Below, in pieces: positions 1-12,997 of a stretch of DNA of 64,000 bases (position 1 is the stretch's first letter; every line of letters starts with the position of its first letter). A program made the translations under genes and the position numbers. This DNA comes from Spodoptera frugiperda (lineage: Eukaryota; Arthropoda; Insecta; Lepidoptera; Noctuidae): the NCBI RefSeq assembly GCF_023101765.2, contig NC_064242.1, forward strand, positions 9,102,327 to 9,166,326, in the 5' to 3' direction. Under the pieces are notes generated by a model that saw only the letters and a list, made by a program, of their open reading frames with translations, was not told the DNA's origin and made no database searches.

Positions 1-2589
1 TAAGTCAATATATTACTGGGCTTTGGACGAACCTGGAATATATTTATACATACAAAGCCTTAAAAGGGGAAGATGGATCGTAGATACACGAGAGTTATCA
101 ACATAAAGATGCGTAGGTTAGGAATAGGCGTTGGAGTTTGTGATACTGATCTTAACATTAACAATAATCACTGTGAAATTAAACGAAGAAGAGCATTCGA
201 ATACAATACTTGTTACTTAGTACTTAAAACTCTTTTTGCCTTTAATGAGGCGATCAAACCAACCACAACAGAAAACAGTCCACTTTGAAGTGTATAACAA
301 GCGCTATCAAAGGAGAAGGCACGCGTAATAGATTAACCTGCTACCAAAACTCCTATGAAGCTGTTTGATAGTCTAATCCATATTATATTTAGTTGCTAAC
401 AAACCAGCCGCAGCTGCGACAATGCGTCGGCGCAGCGCATGCGTGCTGTCACCGCGCGGCGCCGCCATCATTTGTAAATTCATCTTCAAAGTAAGCTCTA
501 GCCCTAACATATTGCTCCACGGATCGAATCGAACGCAGCAGAATCGTTTATTTGTATCTTAACTAAAATGAGGACGTTTTTAAACGAATGTCTTACGTTG
601 CGTTTTAAATAGTTCTTCTATTGTCAGTTGTGGCTGCTTTCATCTTAATTGATTTGGATGAGTTTGGATTATTGTTTCAGGAATGTAAATAAAAACTGAG
701 AGGATGACAGAGGTGTTCTGATATAACGTAACATAAATTTTTCGTTTTCGCCAGTTATGTTAAAGTTTTTAGTATTAGATGTGAACTTATTATAATTTCT
801 CCACCTAATATTGTGTTCGATACTATTAAAAATTTTTAGCAAACAAAATTAACCCTGAATAACAGTACCTTGCTCGACCAAAGAATCATAACTGTCTTGT
901 TATTTTTCATAAAATAACTAGAAATATCTAAACTTTCTTAGCACTCAACGAAGTTACTACATAGCATAAAATCTTATAGTGTTGTATCCAAGGTTTCTAT
1001 AAACTTCCAATCGGAGGTCGTTAACTAAAACGATTCACTTTAGGTACTAGTTCTAAATGTTAAGGCCTTTGTTAAATTAATTACGAAATATAACTAGAAG
1101 GAATTGATTAACTCTAAACTTTAATTGCTTATCAATTGCTAGTTATTGTCTTTAAAAAAAATATACAAAATAAGATTTTATTTCTTATTCTTTAAGGTGT
1201 ATATTTCAGCTTTGTGTGTGGCACATTAGAAGTTGAAACATTTGTACCGTGTTCGTAGTGAAGAAGTTATTATGAAAAATTTACGGGCTTACTAAAGGAT
1301 TAGCATATCTATAACGTTAGTTACCCTGAATCTACAATACCTAGATGAAAACCGGCAGATGATGACGAAAATAATGATGATAACTGAGAATTGTAAAATA
1401 ATAAAAACTTCATAAAACTCAACACTTCTTGCTCCACAAGTATGTAGATTTAAATCCCTACTTTTGTTCGTATCGGCTTTCTAACTTTCGCAATTGTAGA
1501 AACCATGCATGCTATGATATTATCAAATGATTCTGCTGCCTATCAAATTGGCATACAGCGTTGACTTTTCCGGCACACTAGACACTAGAAATCTAGACAA
1601 ATCTGATAAAATTTTCTAGATAATAATAATACATTCGAAAGGTGCTTACAGAGTCTATAGATTGAAACAGTTATCTAACCTGGTTATCGATTTTTAGGGT
1701 TATTTTAATAGACATTTAGTTTTTAATGCTAATTTTAGATGTCTTGTATGATTTCGTGGTTACGAAAATATTTAATTTCCTATGAGTAACACACGTCTGT
1801 GAAATACAAAACAAAGGCTGTTCTAAAGCCGAACAGTTTGTTATCACGAACAAAAGATTTCAACGTTCGCAAAGCTTCGGTTACAGTGTTACGAGTTTGG
1901 CGCTTGCATCCTTATTCGTCAGTCACTAAATCAACATTAATGTTCCAATTTACATTTTAATTTCGATTTAATAATTTGAAATCCTAAATTAATTTTCTTT
2001 TTCATCACAATCCCATTAAAAAGCAATAAAATACTATTATTAGTTAACAACATACCTTTATAGCGAAGGCGATACACCACGGAATATTTTTACAATGCGC
2101 AATAGGCAAGTCGATCTAGTGACATTTACGCTAAACAAAATTTATTTACAATGAAAATTTACAACTTTATTCAGACATTTAACGATGTGTTTCCTTTAAC
2201 AACGGCAAAACGCGTAACTTTGGCATTTTATGATACTTATCAATTTCATATCAGTTAAAATCTGAGTATAAATTTAATTTAGGAGGCTGGTTTTTTTTTA
2301 ATAATATATGCAAATGGATGAAATAAATTCAACGGAAAAATTATGTGATACTCTTTAAAGCGGGTCTTTAGCACCTTATGAAATTCGATACGAGTGTTCA
2401 AGATCGAGAATTGTGCGTTCTCGATTTCATAGTAGATGACTAACAGGGATAAACATAATCTGTTTTACAGGAATTTAAACTTAATAGACTGGATGTAGGT
2501 CTGATACAAAGTATACTTGCACAACCAACTTTGAAAGTTGTTAAACGATTGTACCCAATAGTAAAATCTGTCCAAGAGTGACTATTTTA
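1..2589. other. AT-rich non-coding DNA with one small GC-rich island
   Basis: No recognisable gene. The short open frame near 73-288 has no features and is ordinary chance length. A small island at about 405-475 is dense in CpG and ends in GCCGCCATC (YY1/Pho-like), followed by CAAAGTAAGC, which resembles a splice donor. It could be a promoter or non-coding exon, but nothing confirms this. Confidence 0.5.
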
Positions 2590-2728
2590 TTTTTATGAAA
2601 TAGGGAGCAAACTAGCAGACGGGTCATCCGATGGTAAGCGATCTGCACCGCCCATGGACACCCGCAACACCAGAGGAGTAACAGGTGCTTTGCCGGCTTT
2701 TTAGAAAAGGAATACACTCTTTTCTTGT
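2590..2728 (+). repeat. Dispersed lepidopteran repeat, truncated copy
   Basis: The block contains GATGGTAAGCGATCTG, CCATGGACACCCGCAACACC and CACTCTTTTCTTG. I recognise this as a very common lepidopteran interspersed repeat. A longer copy in the same orientation lies at 48713-48990 and shares the GATGGTAAGC, GACACCC and ACACCAGAGG words. No coding sequence is present. The class of element (SINE or non-autonomous) cannot be settled from two fragments. Confidence 0.7.
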
Positions 2729-4674
2729 AGTTACTTATTTATTTATTGTGCTATGTTTTTTGATTTATCTAGATAATTATGTACTACTATGAGATTGTAA
2801 TTTAAGATATGTGTATACTTTAGAATAGAGGTTTGCATATTCTCGTTGGATAAAACCACAATACTTTTATAAATATAGATTTAAAACAAATGGTAGATGA
2901 GTATGAATAATAAACGCGTTGATATAATAACTCAGACTACAGAGTACAGACAATGTTTGTAATTAAGTCATTACGTGTAACGGAAATCCTAATTGTAGAC
3001 AGGATGATGGCAACACTTGCAGTTTTGTATCGGTGGTAAAAACATACGGTTAGTTTTTTTTAATGATGCTTTCGATGTAAAAGGATGTATAAAAACTGAT
3101 TTTAAAACCGCGAGTCTTTAATAGAATCGTTTGGATGTCGGTATTTTGTGTGTGTAAAAGGATGCTATAAGTTTTCAGTAATCTATGGAGGTGATCGAAA
3201 ATCTTTTAATAAATGCAGAAGTAGGTCGAAATCTTAGTAGAAGATACACTAGTGGCTTGTTTCTATATATCTTCATGGTGCTCAATAAACGTCCAGTACC
3301 TGCTGACATGATTTTTTTTAGTAAATCTAAAATTTGCCATACAAAAAATGTACGTCGTCGCCAGCGACTATCGACAATTAATATTATTGCTTCAAACTCA
3401 TGCTAGAGGTACAGTAAAGTCATAAACAATAATTTCTATTTTCAAAACACATTTGAACGCGATAGAAATTTTATAACACGCTCAATATAATATGATATTT
3501 AGTGAGATACTGGCTCAAAGCTATACCAGGGGTGTGACATTACACCGATACCATTAGTACATTACAGACACCAGCATATCAAGCTACCCTATTCAATTTT
3601 TATTCGATTTTCAACTTTATTACAGGTTAGATAATAAAGTCGAAAATCCAATCTCACAGATTGGTGGACAAAAATGACGTAGGTTGAAGAATATCCTAAA
3701 CATTCCCTTATATCATATCATTTCATTGGTGGCTAGTGATAAATATTTTAGGATACAAGTGTGAATGGACATTGTCGGTTTATTGTTCAGGTGACCGAGA
3801 ATATGGCCGCCATAAAGCTGGTGCACTTCTTGTACCCTACGGTGACCATATTCAAAGACAGGACATTATTATTTTAAACGCTACTGTAACCATTTAATTG
3901 TTCTGAAGACAACGATTTGTCACAAAAGACTTGTTGCTTTTCTGGGTGTGTTAAAGGTAAGTATTGTGGCAAAACAATACGTCACTTAAATAAATAATAT
4001 GGCTGAGCGAAATGCAGATTTCCTTTTATTTTTCAGTTACATTATTACCTACTAGTTTAAAATATTTGTTTGCTTAAATCATAGGAATGATCAACGGTCG
4101 AAGTAATCTATAAATCAGAAACCCTATCCGGCTTGGTTTATAAAAGTTCCTTGTAATCTTTAAATATTATTTTTTATACCACGTTATACCCATATTCCTG
4201 GTACCTAATATTCTCTCTTTATCCGAAATCCCCTAAAACTCATGGTAACACGGCTGTAGGAAACAATTCAACCATTTAGCATACACACGCAAAGGCCGAA
4301 CATAACAATCTTACCAGCCCCCAAAGATGCCACATTGCCCACTCCTGCGCATTGTCCACACAATGCCCACAATGGTGGACTTGCACCACATTTATAGACC
4401 ACTCGCTTGTATTATGCATAACAGAGGGAATTGGAGATTAGCGGGGCTATGAGGAAATTGACAATATACTGAAGATAGTATTTTTATTTGAAAATTGGTT
4501 TGATGCATAAAATGACAAAAGACTTTTCGACTTCTTGACAAAATGAAGTGACAAGACATGGTGACGTAACCGATTTTAAAATTAGAATGTTTTCACAGTT
4601 TAAAAAAACATGTATTCTCAGTAATTTAATAGAATCGCATTGTTATACAGTATTTATTTGTACTACTCCAAACT
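2729..4674. other. AT-rich non-coding DNA with a small hairpin
   Basis: No gene recognised. The only structured element is a hairpin at 3606-3648, with 17-base arms (GATTTTCAACTTTATTA and TAATAAAGTCGAAAATC, one mismatch) around a nine-base loop. Confidence 0.5.
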
Positions 4675-4830
4675 CAAAGGCCACTTTAGCGCTTGTCTAC
4701 AGAGAGAGAGTAGAAAACTCAATATAATAATATAATATTGAGATTGACACTGACAATGGTCAAAATTTGTATCAATCCCATACAATTTAGTTTTCTACTC
4801 TACAAGTAGACAAGTGCTAAATGGCATTTG
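4675..4830. mobile_element. MITE with about 20-bp inverted ends
   Basis: The left end, GCCACTTTAGCGCTTGTCTAC (4680-4700), is the near-complement of the right end, GTAGACAAGTGCTAAATGGC (4806-4825). A second inner pair, TAGAAAACT and AGTTTTCTA, extends the inverted repeat. The centre is AT-rich and has no coding capacity. This is the structure of a short non-autonomous DNA transposon of about 150 bp. No clear target duplication was identified and no second copy was seen in the window. Confidence 0.7.
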
Positions 4831-6820
4831 GCTACAGGCTCAGACATATTTTAAAGTTTCTATTCTTAGTTACATGTTTACTTACTTAACACTGAGTCAC
4901 TACCCAAACAACTTTTATGTCTACGATAAGAAATGACCTGAGCATGATAATGCATCCCTTCCGATACAAAACCATTAAGAGCAACTTCGCGACTACCGTT
5001 CAAAACAAATATGGACGCTTTTATTGCTCCGATAATGAATGCTCGATCAGTTTATATCGGCCGGCAGCGCATATACGTCGGCATCTATCAAAAAACAAAT
5101 TTAAACAAGAACATAATAGGCGGCAACAATGGCTGTGGGCACCGGCCAGCACCTCAACCTAATACCAATAACTAAAACAGTACACAGCGGCTCGCCTGTT
5201 GTCTAAACGCATTTTTCCCCGAAGTAAAGGGTCAATATTTACCCTTTCCATGAGCAGCACAAAGCTTAATGTTTGTCTCGACGTTGCACTTCGGGTCCTG
5301 TGTAAACTTGCCCTAACAAATTGTACGGGGTACGGCTGATCAACAACAACTCAATCTAATCCTTGCCACACAAAGGTTAAGGTCGGATTTCGGAAGCGGA
5401 AAACTCTTGCGTAGTAAAGACACAAAAAGCATTATATTTTATGTCTATAGTAGCATTTAGTAGCTTAAGGCGATTCTGCGGTTACATTGTAAAGAACTTT
5501 ATAAGAAAATGGATACATCGCCTGCAGTGCTTTCAAGATAAACTATAACGCAAACTCTGAAGATATAATTATATTGATATAAGACCTAAGTCAGGGGACG
5601 TTTTTATGAATTACTTATTCCTTAAGTCTAGAACTGGTTATTTGATTACTGTACGACGATGGGTACACTAATGGATTCTCTGAGAGTATCTGCTACTAAT
5701 GCTAGGGTTTGTAAGTACGTAATAAACAAAAATAGAGCTTACTACACTAGGTCCTGTTTATGTGAATATGTAAATGAAGTCTGCTTTGATATAATTTACG
5801 TTTTGCCGTGATTTTATGCGAGGAATTTGTATATGTGCGGTACGCACGCTAACGAAAGTATTTCTAGACAGTTTATGGCACGAATCGCAGTCCATTAATA
5901 CCACTTCATAGACATCGTATTGCTGTCGATATTATTTATTATCCATATATAAAAACAAGACCTATATTCTGCGAAAGCTTCAATCATAAATAATTTGTTA
6001 AGAGGCCAAGATCCCGATACTACGAATTCAATTTGTTCTCCTGCTAATTTGGGTATAAAAATAAAATGAAGCATCACTTGGTTATCATGCCTCCCAAGTT
6101 GTAGGAGCGTTAAGGGAAAACTGGTTATTTTGTGCTCCTAAACGGGATATAACTAAAACATGATTATGATCCCCAGGGGGATAAGCAGGGTACGATTTGT
6201 AACTGGACTAGTGCGGCCACTTAACGTAGAGGACGCTACTGTTGATTATAAGGCTATTATTATTTTCTACTTGGTTTATTATCTATTGACTGGGTCTTTT
6301 ATCTTGAATGTAGTTTATTGAAGATCCTGGTTTAAGGTACTACTTCTTTGTCATTTCCTTACAAATTTATAGAAAAAAATTACTGTATACACTTATAAAA
6401 TAAATAAATAACACGTAAATCGGATAAGGAGTTCACGAGCGTGGGTGCGTGAGAGGTCATAAGTTACAATTTAAAATAATACTAATTGAAACTTTACACA
6501 CAGTACGGATTATTGACCAGAATCGTCATCACACGTCAGTCCTTAGTAATATAAGGAACGTGAAAATATGGTACGAGTTCGTTTTTCTTTCTTTTTGTGA
6601 CAACAGAGCAATGTTGTTATATCTATATCTGGAGATAGAAAGGAGAGCGCAGATGCAAAAATCATACGACAAGATACACAAAGTTCCAGGAGGCTATTTT
6701 CTTTCTCCTTTAACCACTAAGGAAAAATTAAGAAATTCAGTGTTATTTATGTACAGTACATTTCTTATATGAATTCTTAATCATTCGATACATAGTACCT
6801 AATTATATTACGCGTACCTA
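4831..6820. other. AT-rich non-coding DNA
   Basis: No gene, RNA or repeat that I can name. The open frames at 4917-5162 and 6449-6772 have no recognisable domain and are within chance length for this composition. Confidence 0.5.
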
Positions 6821-6990
6821 TAGATAGATAGATAGATTAATCTTTATTGTATTGGTACACCATGATTAAAAAGAAACAATAATAAAGTTAATGGGTACAA
6901 AGGCGGTCTTATTACTGATAGCAATTTCTTCCAGAGAACCTTTGGGTGGGATATGTAATCCAGTTTTAGGCACAATTTGGAAGATCCTAA
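6821..6990 (-). mobile_element. Non-LTR retrotransposon 3' end with (TAGA)n tail
   Basis: Read on the minus strand, the segment runs CTCTGGAAGAAATTGC, ATAAGACCGCCTTTGTACCC, then CAATAAAGATTAATC and (TCTA)4. A 3' end of this kind, with an AATAAAG signal followed by a tetranucleotide tail at 6821-6837, is typical of lepidopteran LINE copies, which are usually 5'-truncated. The frame that crosses it (up to about 7132) looks like decayed element sequence rather than a host gene. Its extent beyond 6990 is unclear. Confidence 0.6.
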
Positions 6991-7925
6991 AATGCTCCGT
7001 ATCGCCGAGGAAACTGATTGTTTTGACTTCTTTGAGTCGTAATGGAATTCGATATAGTGCACCTAGTATATGAGATTTTGACATGCCTAATGGATATTTG
7101 AGACTAAACAGTCTGAAAGCTGAAGTTTCCATTACTCGTGCATCTTCTGTAGTTGGATCTATTTGTTTGTTGCTCTGTCAGTGAAAATAATTGTGGGCTA
7201 ATTTGGTTAAACTGCGATCTCTAAACCAGTCCAGCCTTAAACTATCAGGATCTGTTGTTGTTGATGATGATTTTATTAGGGTTTACTGCAAATATATTAT
7301 ACATACTTACTAGGTCCTCATAATTCTAATAATTCCTGTACCTATCTGTGTTTTAGGTGGAATAAAAATATCAAATCTATTTATTGTTATAATAACGGGA
7401 GATACAAAAGACTGAAAAGATATAAAAAAAATGGTATTATTTGATTTTCGTATCTTAAAACAAAACTTTGGAGCTAATGTTTCAATTTCACCATATATAA
7501 AATGACTAGTAATATTTCAGTACTATATTCAAATAGAAAAAATATACATATATCAAAACAAACCCACTATATCAACTCGACTTACAATTGGGAGCTTCAG
7601 CTGTCTAGTTTGACGTAACAGCGGCTGGAATATTTTATTTGACATGTTTTGATCAAACCGTCAGATACGAGAACCAGCCATCCTGCCGATACCACAATGT
7701 ACATACACATCGCATTCAAATTATGTACAAACTGATAGACAATCAAACATTGGCTAGGAATAAAAAAATTGCTCAGATACTATAGTAGATTCACATAAAC
7801 ATTTCTGCAAAAGATTACATGTTGCGTTTAATATTTTATTTTTATGTTATTCAACATTAATGACTATTTTGGTTAGATATTTAATATATTTATTATGTAT
7901 TATGGATCTATCTAACACAAAAATA

Positions 7926-8025
7926 GTTTTTCGATTCAAACCAGCAGTTCCTGAGATTAACGCGTTTAACACTGAAACTAGAATGAAAAACAAAATCTTC
8001 AGTTATATAATATTAATATAGATAA
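7926..8025 (+). repeat. Fragment of a dispersed lepidopteran repeat
   Basis: The words AGTTCCTGAGATTAACGCG, ATCTTCAG and TATAATATTAATATAGATAA match a repeat end that I recall as extremely common in lepidopteran genomes. Inside it lies ACACTGAAACTAGAATGA, which recurs at about 8113-8130, some 140 bases downstream, a small local duplication. It is non-coding. Confidence 0.5.
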
Positions 8026-8530
8026 GGCAGTATCAAAAGGAATGAGTTAAAATTATATGAAGTGAATCAAGTAAAAAAAATGTGCAAATACAGTTATAAT
8101 AAAGACATTTTTACACTGAAACTAGAATGAGAATCATCATAACAATTCATTTTGTACACATTAAAATTCAAGAGAAACCATTAGGAACGATTTGTATTAA
8201 AATAATACAAACAATTTTAAATAATCTGTTTAAATAATGAATTTTATTTTATAAAACAACATTATAATTAAATGCCTATTCTTTATTATACACATAATTT
8301 AATGTACGTTGTAACATGAATGTATAAATAGTACATAACGTTGCGAACTTTTCACACATCATCAAATTAAATTACAAAGCGGAAAGTTTTAAAAGTATTT
8401 GGTTAACTTTATTTTTTTTTCAACTTACCCACGTAACACGGAAGACTGCTCATGAATTCTGGAAACTCATCAAATAGTTACGTGAGTAAGCCCAAAACAC
8501 ATAATAATTAATTTAGTATATCTCACATTA

Positions 8531-8600
8531 CATCACATCATCAGCCTATAAGTGCCCACTGCTGACCAAAGGCCATTTATCACACGAAAAGTTTTAATAT
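8531..8600 (+). repeat. Short SINE-related scrap
   Basis: The segment CATCATCAGCCTATAAGTGC followed by CCACTGCTGACCAAAGGCC resembles one end of the SINE family seen at 14492-14740 and 55809-56088. Only about 70 bases remain, so the assignment is tentative. Confidence 0.5.
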
Positions 8601-11600
8601 AAATGCAGTATTTGATAACATTATCTTTATGAAAAATCCCATTTACAAGCTTTTAAACAGTCAATATTTTTTATACAATTCAAAATACACTAATAAAAAA
8701 CCCATAATATTCACATCTCAGTAACTGGATCATAAATCACGCAGTAACATAAAACTAACGGGCCACTCTATTACACGACAATACTTTCTGATGGAGACTA
8801 ACCCATTCGCAATACAGCACCAATAAACATTTACCAGAACTTCATTGTTCCACGTCACAAAACAAAGGGTTGTCGCGAACCTCGTAAACAATAACATAAA
8901 TACTTGCAGATCTTTCACAAACTAGTACAAAGTCTTTGTTACGCGCAAACCCTTTGGGAGCTTTCGCAATGACGGATGACTCAGTAACCTATTAACAGTG
9001 GAACAGTTCGAGAGATATCTAAATATTGACTGTTGCTCTAGCGAGCTACTGTTAAATTGCTTATCAAACACGTGTACATATATTTACATGTATCTGAATA
9101 CATCAACCGTTTGACATTTATCTTTGAATTCTCTATCGTTTCGTTAGATACAAAGTCATTTTCTTAAAGCGCTTAAGGCATGCTTAAGGCCATTAATTTA
9201 GTTTCGGCTTTCCACATAAAGCTATAAAACATTCGTCCAAAGCCTAAATTGCCTACAAACGATACAATCTGGAATTGCTACGTTCCCAATTTACGAGTAT
9301 AGTTCCCTCAAAGCATTCTCCGTGAGAGGAACGGTTGGCATTTTTGTCGAGCACATATTCTTATGAGTTTCTAAACATGACCATTCCATTTAAATCCGAG
9401 CTTCGTCCGTGAATATACTTAAGATTTTATTGCGCTATTATTCTTTATAGACGGAATTTAGAATAATTTTGAATGTTTAAAATAGTCCGCCGTAAAATCT
9501 AGATAAGTATCAACAGAACTCACTAAATTAGGTATTATTACTATTAAAGATATTTTGATAAAAACTTAATTGTTTTTGTGTTCATAAAACTTCATATAAT
9601 AGGGTGATTCGCAGTTTTAATTGAACAATGGCAAACCTATGAATAATTATAATATTCGATAGCTGATGCCGATATACGATATACCAATAAAATAGCGTTT
9701 TTACGATATTTTAGAAGGAAAGAAATCCTATATTGTAGTATCTCATTCGTTTATTACTTCTACAACATTTTGAAGATGCCGATTTGACAAATATCTACAC
9801 AATTTATTAGTTTAATGTGTGTACGCTATAAAAGCTGTGACAAATACACTGATACAACATCCAACAATACGTTGTGTGTAACTGTGTAAGTATGAAGGAT
9901 GATGATGTTGAATTCCCAACAATATCCGTTGACTTAACAAATGGTAGGCAATTAATTTCGTTATCATTTACATAATCTATCGGTATACTTGTTTGCCTGC
10001 GGGCAGTGAATGATGTTGTCAATTATATGATCATTAACAAACTTAGATTCTCATCTTCCAAGTCTCCACAAAAGACTAGCAGTATTCATAAAAGCTTAAA
10101 CATTTTTAAAATATTTAATCCGATATTGTCAGGCAGTCCTAATAGCAACCTGAAAGTGCCGACAATAAACGCATTAGCCGTCTGTCGGATCACGCGTCTC
10201 AATCACAATAATGTGACACATACAACCAAATCCCTCACATAGCGACGATTTTTTAAGCTTTTTCCAATAAAGCCACGAGCTATGTCACTAGACGAATTAA
10301 TGTTTGGAACACTGCTAGTGCTCACTGATAAATAGAGCTTAACTTAGACTAAAGTATTTGTTGAAATCTTGACATAATGTTACATTCATTATCATATTTA
10401 AACACTTAACCTTAATCTTTCATGTTGAAACCATCAATGAACGGAGACAAAGAGACCATATGGAGAGCCACGTGACAATTATTCACGTTTTATTTACCAT
10501 AATTCAATCGGCCGTCGCTTAAATAACATTATCTAAAGGCAGTAAATATCGGCCATTATCGAGGGCCCTTCAAAATTCCACGCGGCGTTTTTGAACGAAC
10601 GCGAGAGAATGACGCGTCAACTCCATCCACCAAGAAAAATATTGAGACAACAGGCTTGTCGAGTGCCCTCCGCGGCGACATAATGGCTTTTCATTGAATT
10701 CCTCTTGCTTTCTTTTGTTTATATCCCATAATGTTTCGATTGGAGCATGATGGAGGGCGGCCGTGATTACTTTAATAACAATGACGACCGGGTACAAAGG
10801 ACGAGACCACTAAAATTATGTGCGGGGTCGGTCTGTATGGTTCTCATGCCCCTCACGTAAGCACAGCGAACCGGAGCATGCTCTGTGACGTTTACCTGCC
10901 CCCACGTCATATATAAATATTATCAACACAAAAATAATGAGTATTTCATAGAAACCCATTAGCTTTATGACCATGATACTAAAATGATAAACAATCATAA
11001 AAATATGTGACTAAAATACGAAAAATAGTTTTGTTAAGATTAGATTACCAATTAAAACAGGTTAAGACGTTTTGTGAGTTGTTACTTTATTTAACCAGTT
11101 ATTCAAACAAAAATCTATCGCTATATAGGTAGACATCCTAATTTTAGAGACGTAGGTAAGGGTGAAGTCATACCAAATGTCGATGTGTCCATTCGAGTAC
11201 GTGTCAGGTATTCAGAAACGATGTTCGGTTATGCATTAGGTATGGAAGCGTCTCCCCAGCGGAAACAAAACGCATTTCTTTACTTATTTTAATATAGGAT
11301 AAAGGCGTCGCGCAGCTCGTACGCGGCGATATGTATGCAACACAGCAAAGGGACACGCTGTTTGATATGGTTATTACGTCCTTTGTGGAAAGGATAAAGA
11401 AGCCGGTGTGAGCGGGCTCTAGGCTCCGCTCAGAGATTTGTCTTCGTGATACGCTAAAATTTTGAAAAAAGGCGCTTGACACAAGCTACACAGTCGGCCT
11501 CCTTGGAAATGGTAATGTTTTATAAAATTCGGAACCTGTTTTGGAGACGGCCTTAAGAATAACTAAATTTGGTGTGACTAGACTGGATGCCATTCATCTC

Positions 11601-12691
11601 TGCGACGTCATTCATGGCATGATTCATTTCTTGCTAACACTACGAGAAACAATAGACGGCGACTGTCATCGACTGAATAAACTTCACTGGGAATAATTTT
11701 CGAATCTTGTGAGATTCACAAAAAGGTTTTATTCAATCCGGTTTCTGGATTCTCGAAACTTGTTCAGTTTAAAGGAGAGTTGTTCACAAACACTTTGTTT
11801 AACATTGCCACCACGAAACTGCTACCTAGGATGCTTCAAAAGACACATAAAGCATAATGGCTGTTTACTGTCTCCTACCCGTAGCGAAGCATATTTTATG
11901 GGTTTATGTATGAGCGTCCCGGTCCGACGAGCATAGCTCCAAGCGATTCCGACACGATAATCGCAACACAAGAGGATGTCTTGACATTTCTTTTCTTCGA
12001 GGCGATGTGTAGCAGTAAATAAGCTGGCATGGACATCAGTACCGAGCTGACACCGTGCTATTATATTGTTTGCGTAATTGCACCCCGCGACCTGGAACAC
12101 TTAACGTATCCAACTTGAGATGCTAATGCATGCGAAGCGGACGCAGATTACTCATGTGAGAAATTATTACACACAACATTAATAATAAATCCTGCAAACC
12201 GCATAATATTGTAAAAAATCAATGAAAGCCATGCATTATGTGATTATGCAGTTGTTTAATATGCAAATATGAGGACTCTTCTACCGATATACGGAATCTG
12301 AATGTATGTATGCAGAAGCATTGTCGTTCTCATATACAAACAAAGGTTTGGAATAAACTTAATGAAGCGTCTAAAGTCAACAGGGAAAGTAAACGTCGGT
12401 AATATTTGGAAAACATCTTTATGATAATACGAGTTAGGCTCTCTTTTATTTTTCTTACCAACCATACTGTTTGACTACGTGCTGAAAGCGTAGGGACTTA
12501 AAAATAGGATCAAGAAAGGCTAACTGTAAGATATGTGTTCGTGGAAACAGTCACGCACTCGGAAAAATATCCACGTTTATCGTTGGGACTTGTATGTGAC
12601 CCCAGAAGTAAGTCTAATTTAAAGGCAGTTTGAACTTGCACAGCCTTCCTAGTGTTTACTTACTCGCAGAGGTAATTCATATACCTCTCAG
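8601..12691. other. Non-coding DNA, nothing recognised
   Basis: No gene or named repeat was found in about 4 kb. The stretch 10560-10870 is somewhat richer in G and C and could be regulatory, but it has no diagnostic feature. The short open frames here (up to 92 codons) show no domain. Confidence 0.45.
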
Positions 12692-12997
12692 CAATAGGGA
12701 TGAGGACGGGGTATAAAAATTAAAAATCTAATTAGTCCATCAGTTAGGTAATGAAAAAATATTAGACACGTATTTTTTTGTCATATAAGACAACATAACA
12801 ATAAAAAGAATCAAAGTTTAGGAGCAAAAACAACATTTCTACGTATAAAAAGTACCTAGAAGTGACGTCACGCTGTATTTCAAATCAATATATCTTCGAA
12901 AGTATTTATTTCGGCAAGAAAATAAAAAATACGTATCTAATCATTTACAATAATCTACAAAACGGACATTTAAAAAAAATTGTCATCTACCCTATTG
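12692..12997 (+). mobile_element. MITE with CAATAGGG ends, copy A
   Basis: The 306-bp element starts CAATAGGGATGAGGACGGGG and ends CATCTACCCTATTG, so its terminal bases are inverted repeats (CAATAGGG and CCCTATTG). The body shares many words with the inverted copy at 45787-46073. These include AAATTAAAAATCTA, AATTAGTCC, AATATTAGACACGTAT, TTTGTCATAT, AAGTTTAGG, GTGACGTCAC, and a CGAAAGTATTTA near-match. There is no coding capacity. The pair defines a short non-autonomous DNA transposon family. The superfamily is not determined because no clean target duplication is visible. Confidence 0.75.

Noticed and set aside
6844..7132. Two overlapping minus-strand frames of 72 and 88 codons
   Set aside because: They lie over a LINE 3' end with an AATAAAG signal and TAGA tail, so they are element sequence.
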